DNA from: Thermanaeromonas sp. C210
GTDB lineage: Bacteria > Bacillota > DSM-521 > Neomoorellales > Neomoorellaceae
Assembly (NCBI RefSeq): GCF_013167955.1
Contig: NZ_BLWF01000002.1
Location: 1-64,000 of the forward strand
Length of the DNA stretch: 64,000 nt
Direction of reading: 5' to 3'
Part shown: piece after piece, positions 49,141-57,650 of the stretch
Layout of the letters: the number at the start of each line of letters is the position of its first letter
Numbering within the stretch: position 1 is the first letter of the stretch
Translations under genes and position numbers: made by a program
Notes under the pieces: model-generated
Told to the model about the DNA's origin: nothing
What the model saw: only the letters and a program-made list of their open reading frames with translations
The model's database searches: none

Positions 49141-49894
49141 TTGCGGTATTTTGGCCTTGATGTCCACAAGTCCTACTGCGAGGGAGCAGAGCTTCTGCCG
49201 GATAACTCCATCAGGCGGTTCCGCTTCCCCAACGAGAAGAAGGAGTGGAAGCGGTTCGCCAAAGAACTCGACCGTAACTGCAAGGTGGCGCTTGAAGCCA
49301 CCGACAATGCCTCCATGATTAGAGGCGGAAATCGCGGCCATTGAGAAAGAGTTGAACCTAAGGGCTATTGCCCTGCCCGGGGTGGAGATCCTTCTGGGCA
49401 TACCCGGGATAGACGTCCTGGCCGCCCTGACCATCCTAGCCGAGATTGGCGATATCAAGCGCTTTGCCTCGGCGAAAAAGCTGGCCAGTTTTTCCGGCCT
49501 GGTTCCTTCGGTGCACCAGTCGGGCAAGACCAGGTACACCGGACACATCACCAAGGCGGGCCGGAGCATGCTGCGCTGGGTCCTCATTCAGGTTGCCCAG
49601 ACGGCGGTGAGACAGCCCGGCGCTCTGCGGGACTTCTACTTAACGCTCAAAAAGCGCAAAGGCCATAAGATTGCCATTGTAGCAGCGGCAAGGAAGCTAC
49701 TCACCATCATCTGGGCGATGCTGACGAAGAACACGGAGTATCGCTACCTCAAAGAGGAGTTGCGGCAAAAGAAAATACGCCGCATGCACAAAAGGGCGCT
49801 GCCGTACAAAGTTGACAATGATTTGCCGCAAAAAATTACGTCTCTCGTAGGAGAAGAGCAAACGATGACAGAAATAACCCCTCCTGCAGCCTAA
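49141..49894 (+). pseudogene. IS110-family transposase with central deletion
   Basis: The first 60 codons from TTG 49141 (GGAGG 10 nt upstream) read LRYFGLDVHKSYCEGAELL...CKVALEATDNAS, the start of the DEDD domain. After about 49322 the frame changes and the text becomes EIAAIEKELNLRAIALPGVEILLGIPGIDVLAALTILAEIGDIKRFASAKKLASFSGLVPSVHQSGKTRYTGHITKAGRSMLRWVLIQ, the C-terminal Tnp20 domain with its catalytic Ser. Roughly 150 central codons are gone, so it cannot be active. Confidence 0.88.
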
Positions 49895-50023
49895 ATCATC
49901 TAAAATCAGGGTTGCGGTTTTTCATAGGTGCGGATACGCCAGTTTCACTGTCCCTTGACATTCGCCCGAGGCGGTAAAGTCGGGCTCATTAATTTGGGGG
50001 TTATCACGGATTTAGGGCTAACT

Positions 50024-50518
50024 TTACCACTTGCCGATCATAATAAGGAAGGCCGGGAATAAGAGAGTAACTATCCCTTCTATTGCCAGTAGCCATCCGA
50101 TAAATCTTCCCCAGGCTAGTTTCAAAGCCATAGAAGCAAAAGCCGCTAAGAATAATACCGCCCAGGAGAAAGCGAAAAGACCAAATCGCAAATCACCGGC
50201 ATTGAAATAAAAGTAAGAGGTAAGCGCAACATAAAGTCCGGCCCCCAAGCAATAGTACCCAAGACCAGTCAGATCATAATCGCCAAATAGATCCCAAGCG
50301 AAAATTAAGTAAAACATCGAAAAGGCCATGGTAAGTCCTGCAACTATTAACGTTCCCTCGTCTTTCGCTGTACCAGACGACCATAGACCCAAAACCGCCA
50401 TTAGCGCCCCTACGATGGCATTGGCAGTAGCCGCCCCTTTGGAGTTAACTTTTCCTAGCATAAAGGCAGCATCTACTAGGAAAATAAAAGCGGCAATTAA
50501 CAGGATAATAGCAACCAT
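50024..50518 (-). CDS. AmiS/UreI-type amide or urea channel
   Basis: A 164-residue membrane protein with six predicted helices and no charged loops of note. The order of LGKVNSKGAATANAIVGALMAVLGL, then GTLIVAGLTMAFSMFYLIFAWDLFGDYDLTGLGYYCLGAGLYVALTSYFYF, then GRFIGWLLAIEGIVTLLFPAFLI, fits the AmiS/UreI family, which passes urea or short-chain amides. ATG 50518 follows AAAAGGAGG by 6 nt. Next to an amidohydrolase gene, it probably admits that enzyme's substrate. Family call is by pattern, not by search. Confidence 0.72.
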   Translation of the reverse strand: MVAIILLIAAFIFLVDAAFMLGKVNSKGAATANAIVGALMAVLGLWSSGTAKDEGTLIVAGLTMAFSMFYLIFAWDLFGDYDLTGLGYYCLGAGLYVALTSYFYFNAGDLRFGLFAFSWAVLFLAAFASMALKLAWGRFIGWLLAIEGIVTLLFPAFLIMIGKW

Positions 50519-50536
50519 AAAAATCCTCCTTTTCAT

Positions 50537-50767
50537 TTATTTAGAGGGTACAGACAAAGCTTTTTTGCCTGTACCCCCTTCGAAACTGTACTAAGAACCA
50601 GTGAGTCTCCCCCACGTTGGAGCGTCCAAAGGTAACTCTGGCACCAGCGGCCGTGTTTGGCCAACGTGACCATGTACAGTAAAGCCTAAACTGCGAATTT
50701 AAGCATTAAGAGGCATAATAGCTTCGCTCTTGCCGCGTTCAGGTTTAGAAGCTTTTGTTAAGCCAGA
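50537..50767. other. Gap between the channel and amidohydrolase genes
   Basis: No gene seen. GTACAG (about 50550) and CTGTAC (about 50572) form a small hairpin around AAGCTTTTTT, and CACGTTGG recurs inverted as CCAACGTG about 40 nt on. Either could be a weak terminator or RNA structure. Confidence 0.35.
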
Positions 50768-51547
50768 CTAACTCTGCTTCAATCTACTGACAGCTTGATG
50801 ATAAAGTGAATCTCCTTCGGTTAAGGCTTGAATAATTTGTTCTGCCGTCATCACTCTCGCAAAAGCTCTTCTTAAAGTTCTTAAGGTTGCCTCATGGGCT
50901 AAAGCGTTATCAGTAGCGTTGATATCACTACCAAAGACTACATGGTAACCGCGCGAGTATGCGTCCCTAGCAGTAGTTTCGCAACAAACGTTTGTCAGCG
51001 TACCGCACACGATCACTGTCTTTACGCCTAAGTGTCTAAGAACCATATCTAGTTCAGTACCAGCGAATGAGGAATACGAATGTTTTGAGCGTATTACTCT
51101 TTCACCCTCTTTTGGATATATTTCGTGGTAAATATCGGCGCCAGGGGTCCCTTCTTTAACAGCTCCAGCCTTGATAGGAGGCCAATATTCATACATGTCA
51201 TGAACACAATCAGGGGCAACGTTGATAGCCATGTATATTACCGGAACCCCCAATGTGCGACAAGTTTCAATAACTTTTTTAACGCGCGGTATTTGCCGAT
51301 AGGCTTCAGGAATGCATAAAGGGCTATTAGGATTTACAAAATCCTCCTGTAAATCTACAACAAGAAGAGCGCATTCCTCTTTCTTTATTTCAAACACCCA
51401 GTGCTTGTCTATAAGATATTCTTTTTCCGCGAACATAATAAATTCCTTTTCTCCAGCATATAGTCCTTCAGATTTGAATTCTTCTGGCTTAAGTAGTTCA
51501 TCCTCTTTCCGGCCATAGATTTCTAAATACCTTTTTACCAAGTCCAT
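50768..51547 (-). CDS. Isochorismatase-fold amidohydrolase
   Basis: A 259-residue cysteine hydrolase. An N-terminal extension of about 55 residues precedes the fold. The catalytic triad is visible: D65 in LLVVDLQEDF, K155 in RSKHSYSSF and C188 in TLTNVCCETTARDA. Relatives include nicotinamidase, N-carbamoylsarcosine amidase, maleamate and ureidoacrylate amidohydrolases, all of which hydrolyse an amide to acid plus ammonia. ATG 51547 has GAGGAGG 8 nt upstream. It may end the catabolic cluster or have its own promoter (-10 TATAAT at 51681-51676). Substrate not determinable. Confidence 0.82.
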   Translation of the reverse strand: MDLVKRYLEIYGRKEDELLKPEEFKSEGLYAGEKEFIMFAEKEYLIDKHWVFEIKKEECALLVVDLQEDFVNPNSPLCIPEAYRQIPRVKKVIETCRTLGVPVIYMAINVAPDCVHDMYEYWPPIKAGAVKEGTPGADIYHEIYPKEGERVIRSKHSYSSFAGTELDMVLRHLGVKTVIVCGTLTNVCCETTARDAYSRGYHVVFGSDINATDNALAHEATLRTLRRAFARVMTAEQIIQALTEGDSLYHQAVSRLKQS

Positions 51548-51938
51548 AACGAATACCTCCTCTGGTCTTTGATGTTTAGTGAAGTGCTTGGAAACCAATT
51601 TCTTAGCATTTTTGCATTGGAATGTATGATTTTCTTACATTACATTAAACCTGAACTCAGCAAGTAAATAGAGCCATTATACCTCTGAGAAATCTTGGGG
51701 GAGAATCGCGGTAAGACTGATGACGGGACAGTTCATCACCTCCTCCACTTCCTCAGTGCTAGGTTAGCTTGCTCACTGGACCTAATGGCAACTACTTATG
51801 CACGGCTCGCACCCCCCTTAGAGGTTCTCCCTTCAATAAGGAGCTACCCACCAATTCATATAGTCAGTGATTGTTTCAATAACTGGTTTACTTCCTTTCC
51901 CTTCTATTGCGTACTGTTAGTCTCACCTGGGGAAAGGC
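51548..51938 (-). promoter_or_regulatory. Leader region of the amidohydrolase gene
   Basis: No gene seen in 390 nt between the 481-residue protein and the amidohydrolase. A TATAAT (51681-51676) about 130 nt before the start reads toward the amidohydrolase; the -35 is poor. Confidence 0.4.
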
Positions 51939-53384
51939 TCAGAAAGGAGCTCTGGACCCTGTTTCTCTCTCGACACCCCTCTGCCGCAACCACTTCGGCA
52001 ACAACTCCCTCTCTACGCGTTCGCTAACCTCCGGCGCCTTCTTCAGCAGGAATTCGGCTAAAGGCTCACTTAAGTTTATCCCGCCTATAGCGCCATCAAA
52101 GATCAAAACCTTTCGGGTACCGGTCACTTTGTAAGCAAATTCCATGGCCGCCTCCGTAGTTTCTGCCACCACAGCATGCTTCATATAGTTGAGATTCTGC
52201 GGGTCACGGTTAAAAAGCTCCGCCTGCTCCTGCCCCACTACCACTGTAGGAATGTGCTCGCTAAAGAAGGCGCTGGGATATCCCGTCCAGGCGTAATTGT
52301 GCACGCACATCTTGATGGCCGGATTGAGAGGAGGGATCTCCTTGAGTAGCGGCCTGCCCTGCTTCCCGTAGAAAGCCTCAGTGTACCAGGTATATCCTGG
52401 CAGCGGATTCTCTAAGTCATAGAGGTCGGTATTGGCCCCAGCAAAGTTAGCATAAATTACACCAGCGGAAAATACGTATACCACCGGACAAGGAAAGTCG
52501 AGAGCAGCTATGCATTCGTCTATCTCACCGAATAGGGTCATCATCTTACCGTAATAGCGGCACCCCAAATAGGTTACCCGGTCGTTTAACGCATACAGGT
52601 CATTATCGGCATCCACTCCCATGATGCCATTAGGAGCCACTGTGAGGAAAGAGGCAAAGGCAAATTTGCTCTGGACAAAAGGAGAATCGAAGATAGCTCT
52701 GGCCGTAAAGTTAGCCGCCCGGGGACCCAGGTTCTGGTGGTAAGTGGAGCGGGTCTCGATACGGGCATAAGACATACCGAAAGGCTTTACCGCCCGGTCT
52801 ACCTGGCGGTGAAAATGAACTTCGCGTACATCGGAGTTATGGGCGTGGACAATCCAGTCGGCATCGTATACCTTCTTTATGCCGTATAAAGTGCCGATTT
52901 CCGTCTCTATAGGTATACCTTCATCAATAGGGGCCACTCCGATGGCCTTGCCCTTAAAGTGCTTATCCAGGCCGTAGCGCTTGATATATTCTTCTGTCTC
53001 GCGGAAACGCAAGCCCACGCCGGCCCGCAGGCGTATGTTTGTACAACCCGTGCGGGCCTGGATAACATCCTTCAAGGTCTTAAGCATCTCGGCATAGGGT
53101 TCGCCCCCCAGCAAAGTAAAACCGTGGTGGGAGGCCAGGATGTTTACCGAGTGCTCCGGCTTTATCATGCTCATATCGACCTTTTGGAGGGCTTCCTCGG
53201 TGGCTCTGCGTACTGCCGCGATTCCCTGGTCGCCCGGATAAATAACCTCAGGCAAGTCCGGGAATAGCTCCTTAAGAAGTACCGACGTCATATTCGGAAG
53301 CTCACATACTCTCTTCCGTACTAGCGAAGGATCAATACCGTACTGCGATTTGCGGGGAGGTATTGGGGGTATTGGTGGACGCAT
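51939..53384 (-). CDS. Unrecognised 481-residue His-rich protein
   Basis: I do not recognise this family. It is soluble, with no signal peptide, helices or P-loop. Clustered histidines stand out: H85-H86 in LASHHGFTLLGG, then DADWIVHAHNSDVREVHFHRQV (H180, H182, H190, H192) followed by K200, which looks like a metal or acid-base site. Further blocks are GIPIETEIGTLYGIKKVYDADWI, KMCVHNYAWTGYPSAFFSEHIPTVVVGQEQAELF and VLIFDGAIGGINLSEPLAEFLLKKAPE. The alternation of beta strands and helices recalls the two-domain DUF2088/LarA fold, but the LarA motifs are absent. The start follows GGAGG, and it overlaps the ferredoxin gene by one base, so both products probably work together in the 4-hydroxy-2-oxovalerate route. 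Confidence 0.85.
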   Translation of the reverse strand: MRPPIPPIPPRKSQYGIDPSLVRKRVCELPNMTSVLLKELFPDLPEVIYPGDQGIAAVRRATEEALQKVDMSMIKPEHSVNILASHHGFTLLGGEPYAEMLKTLKDVIQARTGCTNIRLRAGVGLRFRETEEYIKRYGLDKHFKGKAIGVAPIDEGIPIETEIGTLYGIKKVYDADWIVHAHNSDVREVHFHRQVDRAVKPFGMSYARIETRSTYHQNLGPRAANFTARAIFDSPFVQSKFAFASFLTVAPNGIMGVDADNDLYALNDRVTYLGCRYYGKMMTLFGEIDECIAALDFPCPVVYVFSAGVIYANFAGANTDLYDLENPLPGYTWYTEAFYGKQGRPLLKEIPPLNPAIKMCVHNYAWTGYPSAFFSEHIPTVVVGQEQAELFNRDPQNLNYMKHAVVAETTEAAMEFAYKVTGTRKVLIFDGAIGGINLSEPLAEFLLKKAPEVSERVERELLPKWLRQRGVERETGSRAPF

Positions 53385-54004
53385 TACGATTCCCTCCTAC
53401 CTTGTAGGGGTGCCGCAATTACCCGCTCGAAGAGCTTAATGTCCTCGTCAAAGTAGAAACCGCGCCCCGTATATTTCTTTTTCACTTCTTCCGGTATTTC
53501 CCACACGGTGGGAGTACGTCCATACCATTGCCAGCCACCTTTCGGCGGCGAAGGCTCTATGCCCGCGGCCTCCAAGAGGCGCAAGATAGGCTGGATGCAT
53601 TCCACCTTGCACCCGGTGCGGGCCCCGGTCTGGAAAGACACATCCTCGGGGGAACGCGCTCCCTGCAAAATAGCAGCCGCCACTTCCTCGGCCCTGGTAG
53701 CCGTGCAATAGCAAATGATTTGCTCGGGGTGAAGTTTGGCCTTGCGGCATAGTTCTTCTATCTTGGCGTAATCCACGCCGGCTACGTCCACCTGGACCAC
53801 AATAGGCTGTTCGCGCTTTGCCATGGTGATGGCGTACTCCGGGCACCGTTGCTCGCAAGCCGCACAACCCCGGCACCGGTCGGCATCCACCACCGCCTTA
53901 CGGTCCACTACCGAGATGGCCAGCACCGGGCAAACCCTCTCGCAGGTCTTACAGCCCCGGCACTTTTCCTGGTCGACAACCGCCAGTAAGTTAACGACCT
54001 TCAA
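53384..54004 (-). CDS. 2[4Fe-4S] ferredoxin fused to a BFD-like [2Fe-2S] domain
   Basis: A 206-residue iron-sulfur protein. Residues 15-25 and 44-54 hold two C-x2-C-x2-C-x3-C-P clusters. Residues 85-145 look like a bacterioferritin-associated-ferredoxin domain with C98-x-C100 and C132-x3-C136. A 60-residue tail (WEIPEEVKKKYTGRGFYFDEDIKLFERVI) has no match I know. It should carry electrons for a redox step of the pathway, most likely with the overlapping 481-residue protein. It is 2 nt from the aldolase gene. Confidence 0.85.
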   Translation of the reverse strand: MKVVNLLAVVDQEKCRGCKTCERVCPVLAISVVDRKAVVDADRCRGCAACEQRCPEYAITMAKREQPIVVQVDVAGVDYAKIEELCRKAKLHPEQIICYCTATRAEEVAAAILQGARSPEDVSFQTGARTGCKVECIQPILRLLEAAGIEPSPPKGGWQWYGRTPTVWEIPEEVKKKYTGRGFYFDEDIKLFERVIAAPLQGRRES

Positions 54005-54006
54005 TT

Positions 54007-55026
54007 TTAACCCCCTCCCCTCTGTTGTGCCAGCTGATAGGCCACATCAATGATCATATCCTCTTGCCCTCCGACCATCCTCCTCCTTCCTAGTTCCACC
54101 AAAATATCTCTGGGATCCAGGCCGAATTTTTCGGCCGCCCGGTAGGTGTGAAGTAAAAAACTGGAATAAACTCCGGCATAGCCTTGCATAAGGGGTGCAT
54201 TGCGCACTACCTGGGGCCGGTGCATGATGGGCTCTACAATATCTTCGGCCACATCCATTATTTTGTAGAAATCCACGCCGGTCCGGTAACCGGCTCGGTC
54301 CAACACCCCCACCAAAGCCTCTGTTTGAGCATTGCCCGCTCCGGCACCTAAGCCCCGGCAGGCGCCATCCAGGAAAGTGGTGCCGGCCTCCAGAGCCGCC
54401 AGGCAATTGGCCGTCGCCAGGGTCAAATTGTTATGGGCGTGGAAGCCTACCGGCACTTTGACCTTTTCCACTACCGCTTCCACCCGGGCCTTCACATCCT
54501 CGGGTAACATAGCTCCAGCGGAATCCGCTACATAAACGTAATCTGCACCATAGGATTCAAATAGCGCAGCCTGTTCCGCCACCTTCTCCGGAGGTGCCAT
54601 ATGGGACATCATGAGGAACCCAAAAGCTTCCAACCCCATCTTTTTAGCCAGACCAATGTGTTGTTCACCAATATCCGCTTCGGTGACATGGGTAGCCACC
54701 CTGACTGCCTTGGCGCCGCAATCGATGGCCAGTTTCAGGTCTTCCTGCGTGCCTATTCCCGGAAGCAGTAATACAGTCAGTTTCCCCTTACGAATAACTT
54801 CCGCCGCCGCTAGGAGCATTTCCTCGTCACTCAAAGCCGCCCATCCGTAGTTATGGGAGGAACCTGCCAGACCATCTCCGTGGGAAACCTCAATGTATTC
54901 GACTCCCGCCTCATCCAGCCCGCCCGCAATGGCCGTAATCTGTTCCCTGGTGAACTGGTGGGCCACGGCGTGGCTGCCGTCCCGCAAGGTGGTATCTACT
55001 ATATGCACAAATTTACCTTTGTTCAT
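54007..55026 (-). CDS. 4-hydroxy-2-oxovalerate aldolase
   Basis: A 339-residue DmpG/MhpE-type enzyme, cleaving 4-hydroxy-2-oxovalerate to pyruvate and acetaldehyde. The DRE-TIM barrel signature is [37 protein letters not shown] carries the metal-binding His pair, and [19 protein letters not shown] and the C-terminal communication domain ([17 protein letters not shown]) are present. DmpG and DmpF form a complex that channels acetaldehyde; the genes overlap by 4 nt here, as usual. Homocitrate or isopropylmalate synthases are excluded by these motifs. Confidence 0.95.
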   Translation of the reverse strand: MNKGKFVHIVDTTLRDGSHAVAHQFTREQITAIAGGLDEAGVEYIEVSHGDGLAGSSHNYGWAALSDEEMLLAAAEVIRKGKLTVLLLPGIGTQEDLKLAIDCGAKAVRVATHVTEADIGEQHIGLAKKMGLEAFGFLMMSHMAPPEKVAEQAALFESYGADYVYVADSAGAMLPEDVKARVEAVVEKVKVPVGFHAHNNLTLATANCLAALEAGTTFLDGACRGLGAGAGNAQTEALVGVLDRAGYRTGVDFYKIMDVAEDIVEPIMHRPQVVRNAPLMQGYAGVYSSFLLHTYRAAEKFGLDPRDILVELGRRRMVGGQEDMIIDVAYQLAQQRGGG

Positions 55027-55898
55027 GCTACCGCTTCCTTTCCCAGCATCCTCGCCGCCAGCCTTTCAGCCACGGCCACAGCCGCTGCGGTTATAATGTC
55101 CAAATTACCGGAATACTTGGGTAGGAAATCCCCCGCCCCTTCCACTTCGATAATAGTAGTCACTTTATTGCCGTCCAGGATAGGCGGCACCCGCAACCGG
55201 TAACCCGGTACGTAGCTCTGGACTTCCTTGACCATTTCAGCTACGGCCTCACGTATGGCCTTCTCGTCCGGATTTTCTACTTCCACATATATTGTGTTGG
55301 TCATGATTATGGGCGGCTCGGCCGGATTCAGGATAATAATGGCCTTACCCTTCTCGGCCCCTCCTACGGCACACAGGGCTTTCGCTGTGGTCTGGGTAAA
55401 TTCGTCGATATTCTGCCGCGTCCCCGGACCGGCGCTTTTGCTGGCAATGGCCGCCACTATCTCCGCATACCGGGCTCCGGCCGCCTGGTTTATGGCGTAA
55501 ACTATGGGCACGGTAGCCTGGCCCCCACAGGTCACCATGTTCAGGTTGGGAGCCTCATACAAATCTTTCAGATTGACCGGTGGTACCACATAGGGCCCTA
55601 TGGCCGCCGGTGTAAGGTCGATGGCGATCTTGCCCGCAGCCTCCAGCTGGGGGGCATGCTGGAGGTGATGTTTGGCCCCGGTGGCGTCAAAAACGATTTT
55701 TATGTTGGGGTCCTCCAGTACGGGTCCTATGCCTTGGGTTGTGGTGCGGATGCCCAGGGAGCGGGCCCTTTTGATGCCCTCGGATTCCACAATTCCCGCC
55801 ATCATTTCCATCTGAAGGTAGCGGCTGCGTAAGATTTTATACATCAAATCGGAACCGATATTACCCGGGCCGATCACGGCGACTTTAATTTTATCCAC
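55023..55898 (-). CDS. Acetaldehyde dehydrogenase (acylating)
   Basis: A 291-residue DmpF/MhpF-type enzyme that turns acetaldehyde, NAD+ and CoA into acetyl-CoA. The Rossmann start [18 protein letters not shown] and the catalytic Cys in [17 protein letters not shown] are intact. Partner of the aldolase. In an acetogen-like cell its acetyl-CoA would join the central pool directly. Confidence 0.95.
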   Translation of the reverse strand: MDKIKVAVIGPGNIGSDLMYKILRSRYLQMEMMAGIVESEGIKRARSLGIRTTTQGIGPVLEDPNIKIVFDATGAKHHLQHAPQLEAAGKIAIDLTPAAIGPYVVPPVNLKDLYEAPNLNMVTCGGQATVPIVYAINQAAGARYAEIVAAIASKSAGPGTRQNIDEFTQTTAKALCAVGGAEKGKAIIILNPAEPPIIMTNTIYVEVENPDEKAIREAVAEMVKEVQSYVPGYRLRVPPILDGNKVTTIIEVEGAGDFLPKYSGNLDIITAAAVAVAERLAARMLGKEAVA

Positions 55899-55956
55899 TT
55901 ATTAATTAGCCTCCTTTATGACAGCGCTCTAGCTCCAGTTTTACCCCGCTCGCAGG

Positions 55957-56730
55957 TTAAACGAACCGCAGATTAATGGTGCCCAGGCTGTGGAAAGATA
56001 CAGTAAAAACATCCCCTGTCACCGCCTCTACAGCCGCGGTGATAGCCCCGGAAAGTATGATCTCGCCCGCCTCCAGAGCAATGTCAAAAGCAGCCAGCTT
56101 GTTGGCCAGCCAGGCCACGGCTGCCGCCGGGTGGCCCCACACCGCCGCACCGGCTCCCGTATTGACCACCTCGCCGTTTTTCTCCACTACCATACCTAGC
56201 AGGCGAAGGTCCAGGTCTTTAATAGGTACCATCCTGCTGCCCAAGACAAAGCGGGCGCTGGAGGCATTGTCGGCTATGGTATCCGCCAGCTTTATTTTCC
56301 AGTCCCGTATGCGGCTGTCCACTATTTCTATGGCCGGCATAATGCCTTCCGTGGCCCGGAAAACGTCGGCGATGGTCACCCCCGGACCTTTTAAAGTGTC
56401 CCTCAGAATAAAGGCCAGCTCGCCTTCCACGCGCGGCCAGAGTAACTCCTCTCTCCGGCAGGGTTCACCTTCCAGGAGCAACATGTGGTCCAGCAAGTGG
56501 CCATAATCCGGCTCCTTTACTCCCAGAAGGTCTTGCATGGCTTTACTGGTAAGGCCAATCTTTTTGCCTATTATCCGCCGTCGCTGTTTCAGTTTCATCT
56601 CCACTCCGGCCAGCTGGATCCGGTAGGCATCCTCTACGGTTAAGTCAGGATAAGTAGAGGTAAGAGGTTCAATGGCCTTCCGGGTTGCCTCTGCCTCCAA
56701 AAGTTTAGCGGCTATGGCCTGGAAATTCAT
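55957..56730 (-). CDS. 2-oxopent-4-enoate hydratase
   Basis: A 257-residue FAH-fold hydratase that adds water to 2-hydroxypenta-2,4-dienoate to give 4-hydroxy-2-oxovalerate. Metal-binding Glu residues lie in RVEGELAFILRDTLKGPGV and ATEGIMPAIEIVDSRIRDWKIKLADTIADNASSARFVLG, and GHPAAAVAWLANKLAAFD follows. ATG 56730 (MNFQAIAAKL) has AAAAGGAGGT 9 nt before it. 4-oxalocrotonate decarboxylase is a sister family with similar motifs and cannot be fully excluded, but the DSRIRDWKIKLADTIADNAS block fits hydratases well. Confidence 0.88.
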   Translation of the reverse strand: MNFQAIAAKLLEAEATRKAIEPLTSTYPDLTVEDAYRIQLAGVEMKLKQRRRIIGKKIGLTSKAMQDLLGVKEPDYGHLLDHMLLLEGEPCRREELLWPRVEGELAFILRDTLKGPGVTIADVFRATEGIMPAIEIVDSRIRDWKIKLADTIADNASSARFVLGSRMVPIKDLDLRLLGMVVEKNGEVVNTGAGAAVWGHPAAAVAWLANKLAAFDIALEAGEIILSGAITAAVEAVTGDVFTVSFHSLGTINLRFV

Positions 56731-57628
56731 GGTGTTCGCTACCTCCTTTTCCCATACGTTCTTGCCAGTGCTGGCGCAAGACTCCCGCGATTCTCTCGGC
56801 CAAACCGGCATCATCTAGTCCAAAGGCCAGGCCCTCCAGCAAGGCCTGGCAGGCCAGCCGCACTTCCTCATGGGGTCCCGGCAGGGCTACCAGCCGCGCC
56901 ACACCCACCCGGCCCACGGCTATGCGTACCCCTTCTTTGTGGTGGCGGTTATTATCGGGGGTAAATTTTAATATCCAGGGAGTGTGGGCCTGGGGATCCA
57001 GCCGCAAGATAGCCTCTATGTTGCAGTCCTTATCCTCCGCCCCCACACCGCCAGTAGTTACAATAAGGCCATACCCCCGCTCCAGGGCTCCCTCCAGCCG
57101 ATTGGCTACCGCTATTACATCGTCCTCTAAAATCCCTCCAAATTCGGCTTGAAAGCCAGCCCCGGTCAGAGCCTCTATGAGATAGGGCGAATTGGTATCG
57201 CGAATTTTCCCTGCCAGCACTTCACTGCCTGAAGCGAAGATCAGGGCTCTGCGCGCTACAGCTTGGCTAATTTCCGAGGCCAGCCGGGCTGAAGCTGAAA
57301 GTATCTCCCGGGCCTCACCCGGTTCCAGGGCGATCAGCCCCAATACTCCTTCTGAGTGAACTCCGGCCTCGGGTCCCAGGATTACACCCGGAACCTCCTT
57401 AAGCCGCTTCAAAATCTCCTTTTCCTTACCGGCTACAGCCTCCGCCTGTACCCGGCGCCGCAAGATATCAAAGGCTACCAGGCCCGGCCGCACGTCCACT
57501 ACCATAACTTCGTGAACCTTAAGATGTAGGGCCTCAGCGGCGGCAGCCGCCACCTGCCCCAGGTCGGCTCCGCGAAGGTCTACATCTTGAACCCAAAAGG
57601 TAGTTTTCTCTAGCAAATCCCATTCCAT
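56705..57628 (-). CDS. MoCF (molybdopterin-binding) domain protein
   Basis: A 307-residue protein. The N-terminal 160 residues are not familiar to me. The C-terminal part is a MoaB/MogA/CinA-type fold: LIFASGSEVLAGKIRDTNSPYLIEALTGAGF, LIVTTGGVGAEDKDCNIEAIL and LVALPGPHEEVRLACQALLEG. MoCF domains bind molybdopterin or adenylated intermediates, but CinA-like relatives act on pyridine nucleotides. The start at 57628 has GGGGAGAA upstream. It lies between the NadC-like gene and the hydratase, overlapping the latter by 26 nt. Confidence 0.75.
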   Translation of the reverse strand: MEWDLLEKTTFWVQDVDLRGADLGQVAAAAAEALHLKVHEVMVVDVRPGLVAFDILRRRVQAEAVAGKEKEILKRLKEVPGVILGPEAGVHSEGVLGLIALEPGEAREILSASARLASEISQAVARRALIFASGSEVLAGKIRDTNSPYLIEALTGAGFQAEFGGILEDDVIAVANRLEGALERGYGLIVTTGGVGAEDKDCNIEAILRLDPQAHTPWILKFTPDNNRHHKEGVRIAVGRVGVARLVALPGPHEEVRLACQALLEGLAFGLDDAGLAERIAGVLRQHWQERMGKGGSEHHEFPGHSR

Positions 57629-57650
57629 CTTTTTCTCCCCAATGATTTGA

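Larger units (their letters stand above)
48934..49921 (+). mobile_element. IS110-type element with internal deletion
   Basis: AAAACCGCAACCCTGA at 48934-48949 is repeated inverted at 49906-49921, marking the ends. The element is 988 bp against an expected 1.4 kb or so; the middle of its transposase is missing. About 190 nt of non-coding DNA precede the transposase. Confidence 0.8.

Noticed and set aside
51939-53384. Naming the 481-residue protein as lactate racemase LarA
   Set aside because: The DDxTRPTP, GTHR and PHxxAGFSGGxK motifs of LarA are not present; only a general layout resembles it.
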